A DNA stretch of 64,000 nucleotides, from NCBI GenBank assembly GCA_021778315.1, contig JAJYCQ010000004.1, positions 15,004 to 79,003 of the forward strand. Direction: 5' to 3'. Shown here one piece after another: positions 44,159-51,864 of the stretch. How positions within the stretch are numbered: the stretch's first letter is position 1; every line of letters begins with the position of its first letter. Under the pieces are notes generated by a model, which saw only the letters and a list, made by a program, of their open reading frames with translations, did not search any database and was not told the origin of the DNA. Both the position numbers and the translations under genes were made by a program. The DNA comes from Acidobacteriota bacterium (GTDB lineage: Bacteria > Acidobacteriota > Terriglobia > Terriglobales > Acidobacteriaceae).

Positions 44159-45581
44159 CGTCTCCCCTAATTCCTAATCCCTGTTCCCTAATCCCTATCT
44201 TTTGCGCGGAGCGGAAAAGATAAACCGCCAGCACCGCAATCAGCGGCTCCATCGGATGCCGAAACCGCGGCTGCACCGTCACCAGATAGTATGGCAGCGG
44301 CAGCAACAAAAAGATCAGCGCAAACAACCCAGCACCCTCCACTCGCCTCCGCACCATCAGCACCAGTCCCAGCAAACCGCACACACTCAAGAAGCAATAA
44401 CTCAACTGCCGCAGATACTCCTGCACGGGCTTCCCATTCGCGGGATGCGGCGTCCCGTCCCAGAAAAACAGGAACCGATCCAGCGTCCACTTCGCCGTCC
44501 TCCACGGCCGCGCACGAATCCGCTCCTTAGCCTCATCGCCGCGCATCTTCGCGAATTTCACCTCGCCCATCCGCACAAATTCCTTGAACTCCGGATCGCC
44601 CGTCCACAGCGGCAGCGTCGTCCCCCACGGAAATCCGTCATTCCGCTCTAGCGTCGACTCATAAAGCTCCACCCCAAAATTACTGCGCGTCGGCACAAAC
44701 GCATGCAGCACGCGCTCATTCCGAATCACCCACGGAGCCAGCACCGCCGCAAACATCACGCAAGTCAGCGCCGCACCCCCCACCGTCCGCAACAGCCTGC
44801 CCTGTTCCCTAATCCCTAATCCCTGTTCCCTGCAATGCCGCAACTCCGGCCACGCCACCCAAACCATCATCCCCGGCAAGCACAACAGCAGCGAAGCATT
44901 CGACAGCGCAATCAACCCCCACAGCACCCCGAAAAGCAAAGCGTTCAGTGCCCAGTGCCCAGGCTTCAGACGGTCTTCCACCGCCGCACTCTGAGCCCTG
45001 AGCCCTGAGCCCTGGGCCCTCATCCGCAACGCCACCACAATCGCCCACGAAAATAAAAACACCGTAAGTGACATCTCCCAAAACCAATGCACCGCATACT
45101 GCAGCGCCGCCGGATACACCGCCCAAATCCACGCCGACCACACCGCCACCGGAGCCGCATACGTCGCTCCCCGCCGAGCAATCCCCCGGGCATCAAAGCA
45201 CCTCTCCGCAATCTCGTACACCGCCGGAGCCACCGCCGCCGAGAACGCGCTATCCACCACCAACAGCGCCAGCGCCGCACCCCGCGAGTACACCCCAAAC
45301 AGCTTGAACGCCGCCGCCATCAGCAACGGGTACAGCGGCGTCAGCCATGCCGTCGGTCCAGACACCCCATTGAACGGATTCGCATACCCATGCCCCGTCG
45401 CCACCGACCGTGCAATCCGTCCCGCCTCGAATCCAAAATTAAAATTCGCCTGGTCCGTCCGCACCTTGTACATATGCCCCACCAGAATCACGGCCACGCG
45501 TAGCCCGAACCCCAACCAGAAAATCATCCAGGGCGCTCTGTACCATCTCCCACCCCCGCCAACCTCCAATCGTCTTTCCAC
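44145..45581 (-). CDS. Polytopic glycosyltransferase-like membrane protein carrying heptamer-repeat inserts
   Basis: A 478-aa inner-membrane protein with about ten hydrophobic segments and the early acidic loop and GHGYANPF / PLYPLLMAAAFKLFG pattern of GT39/ArnT-like transferases. GTG at 45581 is chosen: it overlaps the upstream TAG by one base (TAGTG) and has AAGGGAG eight bases upstream; ATG at 45527 is the alternative. Three stretches are encoded by heptamer repeats: RAQGSGLRAQ, EQGLGIREQG and the C-terminal IGIREQGLGIRG, so parts of the protein derive from repeat DNA. The sugar donor and acceptor are unknown. Confidence 0.75.
   Translation of the reverse strand: MERRLEVGGGGRWYRAPWMIFWLGFGLRVAVILVGHMYKVRTDQANFNFGFEAGRIARSVATGHGYANPFNGVSGPTAWLTPLYPLLMAAAFKLFGVYSRGAALALLVVDSAFSAAVAPAVYEIAERCFDARGIARRGATYAAPVAVWSAWIWAVYPAALQYAVHWFWEMSLTVFLFSWAIVVALRMRAQGSGLRAQSAAVEDRLKPGHWALNALLFGVLWGLIALSNASLLLCLPGMMVWVAWPELRHCREQGLGIREQGRLLRTVGGAALTCVMFAAVLAPWVIRNERVLHAFVPTRSNFGVELYESTLERNDGFPWGTTLPLWTGDPEFKEFVRMGEVKFAKMRGDEAKERIRARPWRTAKWTLDRFLFFWDGTPHPANGKPVQEYLRQLSYCFLSVCGLLGLVLMVRRRVEGAGLFALIFLLLPLPYYLVTVQPRFRHPMEPLIAVLAVYLFRSAQKIGIREQGLGIRGDDAEA
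44165..44198. repeat. Heptamer repeat forming the C-terminus of the glycosyltransferase-like gene
   Basis: Units CCCTAAT, TCCTAAT, CCCTGTT, CCCTAAT, CCCTAT in a row. They are read in the minus direction as the last residues of the protein. Confidence 0.85.
44800..44832. repeat. Heptamer repeat inside the glycosyltransferase-like gene
   Basis: CCCTGTT, CCCTAAT, CCCTAAT, CCCTGTT, CCCTG. The coding frame stays open across it. Confidence 0.85.
44991..45018. repeat. Second heptamer repeat (CTGAGCC family) inside the same gene
   Basis: CTGAGCC three times, then CTGGGCC. It lies 160 bp from the CCCTAAT-type array in the same coding sequence. Confidence 0.85.
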
Positions 45582-47182
45582 TACGGCCGCTCCCTTACAT
45601 ACAAACGATACGAGTTCTGTTCCACCGGATGCCTCCACCACGCAATCCGGTGCGGCGGCGTCCGCTGCTCCACCAGTTTGTATTTCGTCCGCAACAACTC
45701 CGCAAACTCCGGCCACCGCAGCGGCAGATCCCAGCTATGCGCCAGCGAGAAGCACTCCTGATCGGTCACCACCATCACCTCCGGAGGGTTCCGCTCCATC
45801 GCCCTCCAGAACCCCTCGCGATACGCCTTGCTCACCGCCGTCTGCGTCGGTTGAAATAAATAGCAGTCATACAAATACCCAGTCGACTCCACCAGATCCA
45901 TGTTGTACAGCGTATTCAAACACCCCGACGTCATATCCACGCACTGCACCCGCCCATCCAGCTTCTCTCCGCCCAGCTTCCTCAGGTCAGCCTGCAGCAT
46001 CTGGTTGAACTCCTGATTCCTCCAGTCATAATGCCCCGCAATCCACGCCGACGACGGCACCAGCCACAGCGCTCCCCCCATCAACCCCGCCGCCGCCGCC
46101 CATCGCATCCATCCCTGTGCCTCCAGCCCCGTCACCAGCAGCCATCCACACAGCAACGCCAGAAACGCCTCCGTAGGATACCGGTGGTACGGAAAGCCCT
46201 TCCCCTGCACCACATACGACGCAGCCCCCAGCACCACGCCCGCCATCAGCAATCTTCCCCACCAAGCCCTCCAGGGCTTCTCCACCACAAACAGCGGCAC
46301 CGCCGGAACCGCTACCAACAGCAGCAGCGTCGGAAAACTTCCCACCACCAGCGCCGCCAGCGGCCTCCGTCCCAACGACGCGTGATACGCCACCAGCCCC
46401 CGGTTCGCAGCCACAAAATCCCCCAGCGCCCCATGCACCATCAGCCATCTCGCAGTCACCGCCATCGGAACCGCAAACCCCGCCGCCGCACCCACCAGGT
46501 ACCGCACCCACCCCCTCTTCAACGACCAAACCCGCCCCACCATCAACGCCGCAAACACCACCGCAAACAGCAACCCCGAAGGCTTCACCAACGTAGCCGC
46601 ACCCGCAAACATCCCAAACACCACCGCCGACCACGCACTCCGTCGCCGCACAGCATGGAACAGAAACACGCAAGCCACCAGCAGCAGCGTGGTCATCATC
46701 AAGTCCCGCTGCCCGCTATTCGCCGGCCCATCCCTCAGATGAATCGCAGCAAACATCGCCCCCGCAAACAGCCCAATCAGCCAGTCCACCGGCCACGCGA
46801 TCACCACCATCGCTCCCACGCACGTTGCCATCAGCCCAAAATCAAACGCCCTCCACCCCGCCGCCCCCGGCCCCAGCAGGTGAATCGCCCCCCACTGCAG
46901 CGCGTACGTCCCCGGCATATTGATGTCCACAATATCCCGGTACGGCATCTTCCCGTGATCCATCAGCAGCACCACATAGTGCATCAGCGGAGCATCGCCC
47001 ACCACCGGCCAATGCCGCGTCCCCACCGCCCCGCCCACCAGCGATACCACCAGTGCCGCAGTCGCCACCCACCGCACCACCTCCAGCGTCACCCTCCCGA
47101 ACCCACGCCTCGGCTCCTGGTCGCCAACAGGCGTAGCCCCCCGCTCTCCAACATCCCGTCGCTGAGGCACAAACTCGCTCAT
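45581..47182 (-). CDS. Polytopic membrane protein, GT39/dolichyl-mannosyltransferase-like
   Basis: A 533-aa inner-membrane protein. After a polar N-terminus of about 35 residues come ten or more hydrophobic segments. The first external loop holds acidic residues (VVGDAPLMHYVVLLMDHGKMPYRDIVDINMPGTYALQW split over residues 65-100), as in GT39-like transferases. The frame is open to 47377, but the ATG at 47182 (MSEFVPQRRDVG) removes an unlikely extension across the rplU promoter. It directly precedes the second transferase-like gene (TAGTG junction). Likely role: adding sugars to a lipid or protein on the periplasmic side; inferred. Confidence 0.75.
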   Translation of the reverse strand: MSEFVPQRRDVGERGATPVGDQEPRRGFGRVTLEVVRWVATAALVVSLVGGAVGTRHWPVVGDAPLMHYVVLLMDHGKMPYRDIVDINMPGTYALQWGAIHLLGPGAAGWRAFDFGLMATCVGAMVVIAWPVDWLIGLFAGAMFAAIHLRDGPANSGQRDLMMTTLLLVACVFLFHAVRRRSAWSAVVFGMFAGAATLVKPSGLLFAVVFAALMVGRVWSLKRGWVRYLVGAAAGFAVPMAVTARWLMVHGALGDFVAANRGLVAYHASLGRRPLAALVVGSFPTLLLLVAVPAVPLFVVEKPWRAWWGRLLMAGVVLGAASYVVQGKGFPYHRYPTEAFLALLCGWLLVTGLEAQGWMRWAAAAGLMGGALWLVPSSAWIAGHYDWRNQEFNQMLQADLRKLGGEKLDGRVQCVDMTSGCLNTLYNMDLVESTGYLYDCYLFQPTQTAVSKAYREGFWRAMERNPPEVMVVTDQECFSLAHSWDLPLRWPEFAELLRTKYKLVEQRTPPHRIAWWRHPVEQNSYRLYVRERP

Positions 47183-47239
47183 AGTTCGGCTGCGCGTCTC
47201 CTGCTGCGCGTCCCATTCTAACGATTCAGCACGCAACCA

Positions 47240-47269
47240 TTGACCCCAGCCCCACTTTCCCGGTAAACT
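47240..47269 (+). promoter_or_regulatory. Candidate promoter for rplU-rpmA
   Basis: TTGACC (47240-47245) and TAAACT (47264-47269) with an 18-base spacer; an overlapping TATAGT at 47272-47277 is an alternative -10. The leader to rplU would be about 170 bases and shows no obvious protein-binding mimic. Confidence 0.4.
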
Positions 47270-47444
47270 CTTATAGTTTGGCAAAGCAGTGGGACGTTTC
47301 CAGCTGCATGGGTCTGAAGCGGTGCAGCGTACGTCAAGCTGCTGTCTCGCTCTCCGGCCGGGCAGGCCCCCAACCAAGACATTTTTTGCACAGAAAATAG
47401 AGGCAGAGCGTGACTTTCCGCGCCCTGCCGTGAGGTTTCAAGCT

Positions 47445-47777
47445 ATGTACGCAGTCATCAAAACCGGTGGTAAGCAATACCGCGTCGCTCCCGGCGACAC
47501 CGTCCGCATCGAAAAGGCCGAGCACCATGACGGCGCCATCGAATTCTCCGAAATCGTCGCCGTCTCCCTCAACGAGGGCAAATTCGAGTCCGATCTCTCC
47601 GGCGCCAAAGTTGTTGCCGAGGTCGTCAGCGAAGGCCGTGGCGATAAGATCCTCGTCTTCCATTACAAGCGTAAGAAGCAGTACAAGAAGCTTCAGGGCC
47701 ATCGCCAGAGCTTCGTCGAAGTCAAGATCAAAGAGATCTTCGTCGGCAATTTCAGCTACGCCGCCGACAAGAAATAA
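47445..47777 (+). CDS. rplU: 50S ribosomal protein L21
   Basis: Large-subunit protein binding 23S rRNA. The 110-aa sequence has the L21 pattern: MYAVIKTGGKQYRV at the start, GDKILVFHYKRKKQYKKLQGHRQ near 65-90, and VKIKEI near the end. The frame is open upstream to 47289, but homology begins at the ATG at 47445, preceded by GAGG at nine to ten bases. It is paired with rpmA as in most bacteria. Confidence 0.97.
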   Translation: MYAVIKTGGKQYRVAPGDTVRIEKAEHHDGAIEFSEIVAVSLNEGKFESDLSGAKVVAEVVSEGRGDKILVFHYKRKKQYKKLQGHRQSFVEVKIKEIFVGNFSYAADKK

Positions 47778-47847
47778 CTCGCCGGCAAGTAGCCGCTATT
47801 CGCGGGCAACCGCACGCTATTCGCCGGTAACAAGCGCTTTGAGATAG

Positions 47848-47867
47848 GTCCGGGCTTCAGCCCGGAC
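47848..47867. repeat. REP-like palindrome between rplU and rpmA (copy 1)
   Basis: GTCCGGGCT-TC-AGCCCGGAC, a 9-bp perfect stem with a 2-base loop. Confidence 0.75.
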
Positions 47868-47889
47868 ATTCACGTAACTAAGTTTGATA

Positions 47890-47903
47890 GGGGCTTTAGC
47901 CCC
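47890..47903. repeat. REP-like palindrome between rplU and rpmA (copy 2)
   Basis: GGGGCT-TT-AGCCCC, a 6-bp stem with the same TT/TC loop style, 22 bases after copy 1. Confidence 0.7.
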
Positions 47904-47951
47904 GGCACTTAATTTCCGCCGGCCGCGCAGGCCCGCAAAAGAGGCACAACA

Positions 47952-48221
47952 ATGGCACATAAAAAAGGTCTAGGCAGCTCCAAGAACGGCCGCGATTCAA
48001 ACGCCCAGCGACTCGGCATCAAGCGCGGCGACGGTGAAACCGTCACCGGCGGCAGCATCCTTGTTCGCCAGCGCGGCACACCGCACAAAGCCGGCCTCAA
48101 CGTCGGCCGCGGCTCCGACGACACCCTCTACGCCAAGGTCTCCGGCGTCGTAAAGTTCCAGAACAAGGGCCAGCAGGGCCGCTTCGTCAACATCATCGCC
48201 ACCGAAGCCGTCTCCGCCTAA
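47952..48221 (+). CDS. rpmA: 50S ribosomal protein L27
   Basis: Peptidyl-transferase-centre protein. The 89-aa sequence begins [17 protein letters not shown], the exposed N-terminus that reaches the P site, followed by [23 protein letters not shown] and a basic core. There is no N-terminal cleavage extension as in Firmicutes. It lies 174 bp after rplU, a gap filled by palindromic repeats, and is followed by a strong terminator. Confidence 0.97.
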   Translation: MAHKKGLGSSKNGRDSNAQRLGIKRGDGETVTGGSILVRQRGTPHKAGLNVGRGSDDTLYAKVSGVVKFQNKGQQGRFVNIIATEAVSA

Positions 48222-48241
48222 CCCTGCAATCTCTGCATGCT

Positions 48242-48267
48242 AAAAGCCCCGCTCCGGCGGGGTTTTT
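48242..48267 (+). terminator. Intrinsic terminator after rpmA
   Basis: CCCCGC-TCCG-GCGGGG stem followed by TTTTT and preceded by AAAA, 20 bp after the stop; textbook form. Confidence 0.9.
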
Positions 48268-48272
48268 CTGCG

Positions 48273-48929
48273 TCAGTCCTTGCTCTCCAGCGGCCAACTC
48301 AACCGCTCAATCGAAAACGTATCCCGCGTCGTGCAATACCCTCCCCCGCCATGCATTCTCCCAATCAGCCGCAGCTGCGACGGGTCGATATGCAGCCGCT
48401 CCAGGTTCTCAAACGCCGTCGCCCGCACATGCACGTACACCACCTTCGCGAGCACAATCGTGCTGGACCCGCCCGGCTCAATCACCTGGTAAAGCCTGCA
48501 CTCCAGCGCCACCGGCGACCTCTCGATCCGCGGCACATCCACCACCTCACACTTCACCAGCTTCAACCCCGCCAGCTTCGTCTCGTCCGTTCCCCGCGGA
48601 GCATTCGTAGCCGTCACATTCATCGCCTCTGCCAGGTCTTCCGGCACCAGGTTCACCACAAACTCTCCGTGCTCACGAATATTCGTAAGCGAGTCTTTCT
48701 TCTCTCGATCCGGAGCCTTCGAAAACCCAATCGCCACCAGCGGAGGGTCCGCCGAAAGAATATTAAAGAACGAAAACGGCGCCGCATTCACCGCACCTGC
48801 CTCATCCTTCGACACCACCCACGCAATCGGCCGCGGCAAAATCACCGACGCCAGCAGCTTATACGTATCCAGCTTCGCCATCGCCGCCAAATCAAAGTGC
48901 GCAAACCCATCCAACCCAGCCTCAAACAT
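48273..48929 (-). CDS. Flavin reductase family protein (FMN-binding split barrel)
   Basis: A 218-aa cytoplasmic protein of the flavin-reductase-like family. Conserved stretches are LLASVILPRPIAWVVSKDEAG (flavin binding, near 26-46), APFSFFNILSADPPLVAIGFS, and EFVVNLVPEDLAEAMN. It probably binds FMN and may reduce it or serve as a flavin-dependent oxidoreductase; the partner is unknown. AGGAG lies six bases before the ATG, formed by the edge of a heptamer repeat. It follows the MBL hydrolase gene after 23 bp, likely as one unit. Confidence 0.88.
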   Translation of the reverse strand: MFEAGLDGFAHFDLAAMAKLDTYKLLASVILPRPIAWVVSKDEAGAVNAAPFSFFNILSADPPLVAIGFSKAPDREKKDSLTNIREHGEFVVNLVPEDLAEAMNVTATNAPRGTDETKLAGLKLVKCEVVDVPRIERSPVALECRLYQVIEPGGSSTIVLAKVVYVHVRATAFENLERLHIDPSQLRLIGRMHGGGGYCTTRDTFSIERLSWPLESKD

Positions 48930-48936
48930 CTCGATC

Positions 48937-48962
48937 TCCTAATCCCTGTTCCCTAATCCCTA
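48937..48962. repeat. Heptamer repeat containing the MBL hydrolase stop codon
   Basis: TCCTAAT, CCCTGTT, CCCTAAT, CCCTA. The minus-strand TAG at 48953-48955 and the last residues of the hydrolase come from the repeat, and its other end supplies AGGAG for the next gene. Confidence 0.8.
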
Positions 48963-49921
48963 CACTTAGGCTTACCCTTCTCATTCCACTCCACAAACGC
49001 CGCCGGAACCTGGTGGTCATGCGGAAACAGCACCAGCCACCGCTCCGGAATCGCCCTCGCCAAAAACTTCTTCCTCTGCTCAATACACGTCAGCGGATAC
49101 AGGTCATACCCCATCACCCACGTCGGGTCCAGATGGTTGTGCGTCGGAAACAAATCTCCGATATAGCAAGCCCGCTCCGTCGCTCCTCCATGCGATCGAG
49201 CCTCGATATGCACCCCCAGCATCGTCGCCGTATGCCCCGGAAACTCCTCCACCCACACCCCTGGCACAATCTCAGCGCCCGTCTGAATCCCCACAGGAGG
49301 CAAAATATCCGGCCCCCGCAAACGCTCATCTTCAGCCGTAAACCCACCCTTGCCCCCCGGATCGATCAGCGTCAGATGCCCACTAGCAATCAGCGGATCA
49401 TAGTTCGGCCCAAGATAGCTCACCCGGTCGCGTTCCAACTGCAACCGCCCATGCTCCAACTCTCCCGCCGCAGCAAAATACCGTGCATTCGGAAACGTCG
49501 GCCGCACCACCCCATCCTCTCCCAGCGTAGTATTCCAACCGCAATGATCGAAGTGCAGATGCGTATTCACCACATGCGTCACTTCCTCCACGCGAACCCC
49601 CGCAGCCGCCAGCGAAGCAGGCAGCCGCTCCTCATTCTGAAAAATCTCGCGCATTTTGGGTGCCAGCTTATTCCCGATCCCGGTCTCAATCAGCACCACC
49701 GCCGACCCGGTCCGCACCACCACCGTATTCAGCCCCAGCAGAATCCGGTTCTCCGCATCCGCAGCCGCCCGCTTCTCCCACATCGGCTTCGGCACCACGC
49801 CAAACATCGCTCCGCCGTCGAGCAGAAAGCTACCATCGCTGCACACCGTCAGCTCAAGATCGCCCACCGCCCGTCGCGCTCGCACAAGTTCGTCATCACT
49901 CTTCGTGTACGCCGGATGCAT
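48953..49921 (-). CDS. MBL-fold metallohydrolase, lactonase/YtnP-like
   Basis: A 322-aa metallo-beta-lactamase-fold hydrolase. The zinc motif HLHFDH is at 121-126; further ligands are in EFPGHTATM (His) and CYIGDLFPTHNHL (Asp). The N-terminal DGGAMFGVVPKPMW segment and NTVVVRTGSAVVLIETGIG match quorum-quenching lactonase relatives, but the true substrate is not fixed. The frame is open 27 codons further, but the ATG at 49921 fits the family start. The C-terminal residues and stop codon lie in a heptamer repeat. Confidence 0.87.
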   Translation of the reverse strand: MHPAYTKSDDELVRARRAVGDLELTVCSDGSFLLDGGAMFGVVPKPMWEKRAAADAENRILLGLNTVVVRTGSAVVLIETGIGNKLAPKMREIFQNEERLPASLAAAGVRVEEVTHVVNTHLHFDHCGWNTTLGEDGVVRPTFPNARYFAAAGELEHGRLQLERDRVSYLGPNYDPLIASGHLTLIDPGGKGGFTAEDERLRGPDILPPVGIQTGAEIVPGVWVEEFPGHTATMLGVHIEARSHGGATERACYIGDLFPTHNHLDPTWVMGYDLYPLTCIEQRKKFLARAIPERWLVLFPHDHQVPAAFVEWNEKGKPKCRD

Positions 49922-49979
49922 GCAGCGAGTGTACGTTGCCGCACCACTCCGCGCCCAGTCCCCCGCCGCCAAGCCAGAC

Positions 49980-50513
49980 CTACGCTCGCGAAACCTCTGC
50001 ACTCACGGCCAGGCGCTCTACCGAACGGTCGCCATCCGTCATCAGCATCACGGGACTCTCCGCAATCATCTCCATCGTCGCCGCCGATGACGTAGGCGAC
50101 AACACCTCCGCAGACGGCTCCCGATATGCTCCATCCATCGCCGCCACCGCTGCCGCCACCTGCGCCGCAGACGAATCCAGATTCGCCGCCGCCGAAACTC
50201 CCGACGGAACCCGCTTCATCTGGAAACACGATCGACACAGCACCGGCCTCCCCTGCGTCGGCTTGAACGGCACCGTCGTCTCAATCCCGCAAGCCGAACA
50301 CTCTGTCCGTGTCTCGGTTCGCGAAAATGGCAACGTGGCCGCTCCATTGGGGTTCGCCGAACGTCCCAGGCCTGCGCGCTTCGCCTTACACAGCTTGCAG
50401 CGCTTCGGGTCGTTCTTGAACTGCTTGTCGTAGAAGAAAAGTTGCTCCCCGGCAGTAAACACAAACTCGTTGTTACAGTCGGAGCACTTCAGATACCGAT
50501 CGACAAATTGCAT
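49980..50513 (-). CDS. Zinc-ribbon protein with two four-cysteine motifs
   Basis: A 177-aa protein. The first zinc ribbon uses Cys10/Cys13 and Cys39/Cys42, the second Cys72/Cys75 and Cys93/Cys96 (ECSACGIETTVPF...GRPVLCRSCF). Both resemble the zinc-ribbon/CxxC domains seen in many Acidobacterial and Deltaproteobacterial small proteins. The Ala/Ser-rich C-terminal 70 residues look unstructured. The ATG at 50513 is chosen over the longer frame because GGGAGAGG lies directly upstream. Function unknown; nucleic-acid binding is possible. Confidence 0.75.
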   Translation of the reverse strand: MQFVDRYLKCSDCNNEFVFTAGEQLFFYDKQFKNDPKRCKLCKAKRAGLGRSANPNGAATLPFSRTETRTECSACGIETTVPFKPTQGRPVLCRSCFQMKRVPSGVSAAANLDSSAAQVAAAVAAMDGAYREPSAEVLSPTSSAATMEMIAESPVMLMTDGDRSVERLAVSAEVSRA

Positions 50514-50821
50514 TGCGCCCTCTCCCTTGTCTTCGGGATAAGGATGAATCGCAACCCGTTCGTCTCTATTGTTCACTCGGTTGTTGCGTTCAAACCTGGT
50601 CGTACGGTCCTACGGGCCCGACTTCCCCCGCCTGCTCTCTTATCCATCGGAACATTTGGCGGCCGAATGGGGGAGGAAACGCTGGCAACCAGCATCCCCT
50701 CCCCCTCGGTGTACATCGTTGACGGCTCAGAGCGTTCTCCTGCCCTTTGCGTCAATTCACTGCGATCAAACCAGTTTCGCTCGCAACCAGCTGGATGAAT
50801 CCTGCTCGCTACGAACTTAGG
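50514..50821. other. 308-bp region without a recognisable gene
   Basis: It lies between rpsU and the zinc-ribbon gene, both on the minus strand. I see only a weak promoter candidate (TTGAAC and AATAGA, 17-base spacer, around 50570-50600) and no clear terminator for rpsU. Confidence 0.4.
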
Positions 50822-51019
50822 TTAGTCCTGCTCTTTACGAACCTTCTTGCGGTTCCGCTTGCGTGCGAGTGCTTCCTTCACGCGTTTCTTTTCGCCTGGT
50901 TTCAGGTAAAAGGAGTGGCGCTTGACCTCTTTGATAATGTCTTCCGTCTGTACCTTACGCTTGAAACGACGGAGAGCATTCTCCAACGGCTCGCCTTCTT
51001 GAACACGAACTTCTGCCAA
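50822..51019 (-). CDS. rpsU: 30S ribosomal protein S21 (TTG start)
   Basis: Small-subunit protein at the anti-Shine-Dalgarno end of 16S rRNA. With a TTG start at 51019 the 65-aa product begins (M)AEVRVQEGEPLENALRRF, exactly the family N-terminus, and ends in a basic tail (ARKRNRKKVRKEQD). GGAGG is eleven bases upstream of this TTG. A longer TTG frame from 51037 would overlap that ribosome site and is rejected. No ATG is available in frame. An overlapping ORF in another frame with its own AGGAGG begins at 51066. Confidence 0.93.
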   Translation of the reverse strand: MAEVRVQEGEPLENALRRFKRKVQTEDIIKEVKRHSFYLKPGEKKRVKEALARKRNRKKVRKEQD

Positions 51020-51030
51020 GATTGAATACA

Positions 51031-51035
51031 CCTCC
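51031..51035 (-). promoter_or_regulatory. Shine-Dalgarno deciding the rpsU TTG start
   Basis: GGAGG on the minus strand, eleven bases before TTG at 51019; slightly long spacing combined with a non-ATG start suggests modest, possibly regulated initiation. Confidence 0.6.
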
Positions 51036-51300
51036 AAACTTGCCTAAATGGCGATCTCTTAAGCATATCCCTCCTTTCGTAATTTGGCAGACAAAAAAAC
51101 AATAAAGTCGTCAGAATTCCCAGTCAGCCACCCCACCCAACTCCCGCCATCCACACAAAGTCGCTCGCCCCCCTCTCCCTTCGCCGACCGGCCAGCCTCC
51201 GACCCAACTCCCGCCGTCCAGCCATGACCCAACTCCACGCCCCACATCCCCACCCGCCACGCGAAGCCTCCCGCCGTCCGCGAAGGACCGCAGGACGACC

Positions 51301-51312
51301 TACACTATCCTC
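51301..51312 (+). promoter_or_regulatory. Leaderless-type promoter of the gamma carbonic anhydrase gene
   Basis: TACACT ends six bases before the ATG at 51313 and there is no Shine-Dalgarno. With a -10 this close, the transcript would begin at or next to the start codon. Confidence 0.45.
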
Positions 51313-51825
51313 ATGCTTCGTTCCTTCCGCGGCCTCGCCCCCACCATCGCCCCCGGCTGCTACATCGACCCCTCCGCCCAGGTCATCGGCGACGTCCACC
51401 TCGGCTCCCAATCCTCCGTCTGGATGAACGCCGTCCTCCGCGGAGACGTCCACAGCATCCGCATAGGCTCCCGCAGCAACATACAAGACTGTGCCGTCCT
51501 CCACGGCCAGCGCAACCTCTACCCTGTCCTCATCGGAGACGGCTGCACCATCGGCCACAACGCCACCGTCCACGGCTGCACCCTCGAAGACGACGTCCTC
51601 ATCGGCATCGGCGCCATCGTCCTCAACGGAGCCCACATCGGCTCCGGCACCATCATTGCCGCCGGAGCCCTCGTCCCCGAGCGCACCACCATCCCCCCCA
51701 ACTCCCTCGTCACCGGAGTCCCCGGCCGCATCCGCCGCACCCTCCTACCCGCCGACCTCGACCTGATCCGCCTCTACGCCAACAACTACCTTGACTACAC
51801 CCGCCACTACCTCAACGAATCCTAG
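51313..51825 (+). CDS. Gamma-class carbonic anhydrase-like hexapeptide-repeat protein
   Basis: A 170-aa left-handed beta-helix protein. Hexapeptide repeats run from about residue 20 to 120 (GDVHLG, IGDGCTIG, LIGIGAIV, IGSGTIIA). The zinc histidines of Cam-type enzymes correspond to His64, His82 and His87. The catalytic Glu loop of Cam is absent, as in CamH/YrdA-type relatives, so carbonic anhydrase activity is plausible but not certain. The start region has no ribosome site and looks leaderless. It precedes the large TPR gene by 39 bp. Confidence 0.85.
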   Translation: MLRSFRGLAPTIAPGCYIDPSAQVIGDVHLGSQSSVWMNAVLRGDVHSIRIGSRSNIQDCAVLHGQRNLYPVLIGDGCTIGHNATVHGCTLEDDVLIGIGAIVLNGAHIGSGTIIAAGALVPERTTIPPNSLVTGVPGRIRRTLLPADLDLIRLYANNYLDYTRHYLNES

Positions 51826-51864
51826 CCACACTTCGCCCTCGTTATCTGCTATACAGCTAGGATC

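Noticed and set aside
47289..47444. N-terminal extension of L21
   Set aside because: The open frame extends upstream, but the extra residues cover the probable promoter/leader and L21 proteins start at MYAVIKTGGKQYRV.
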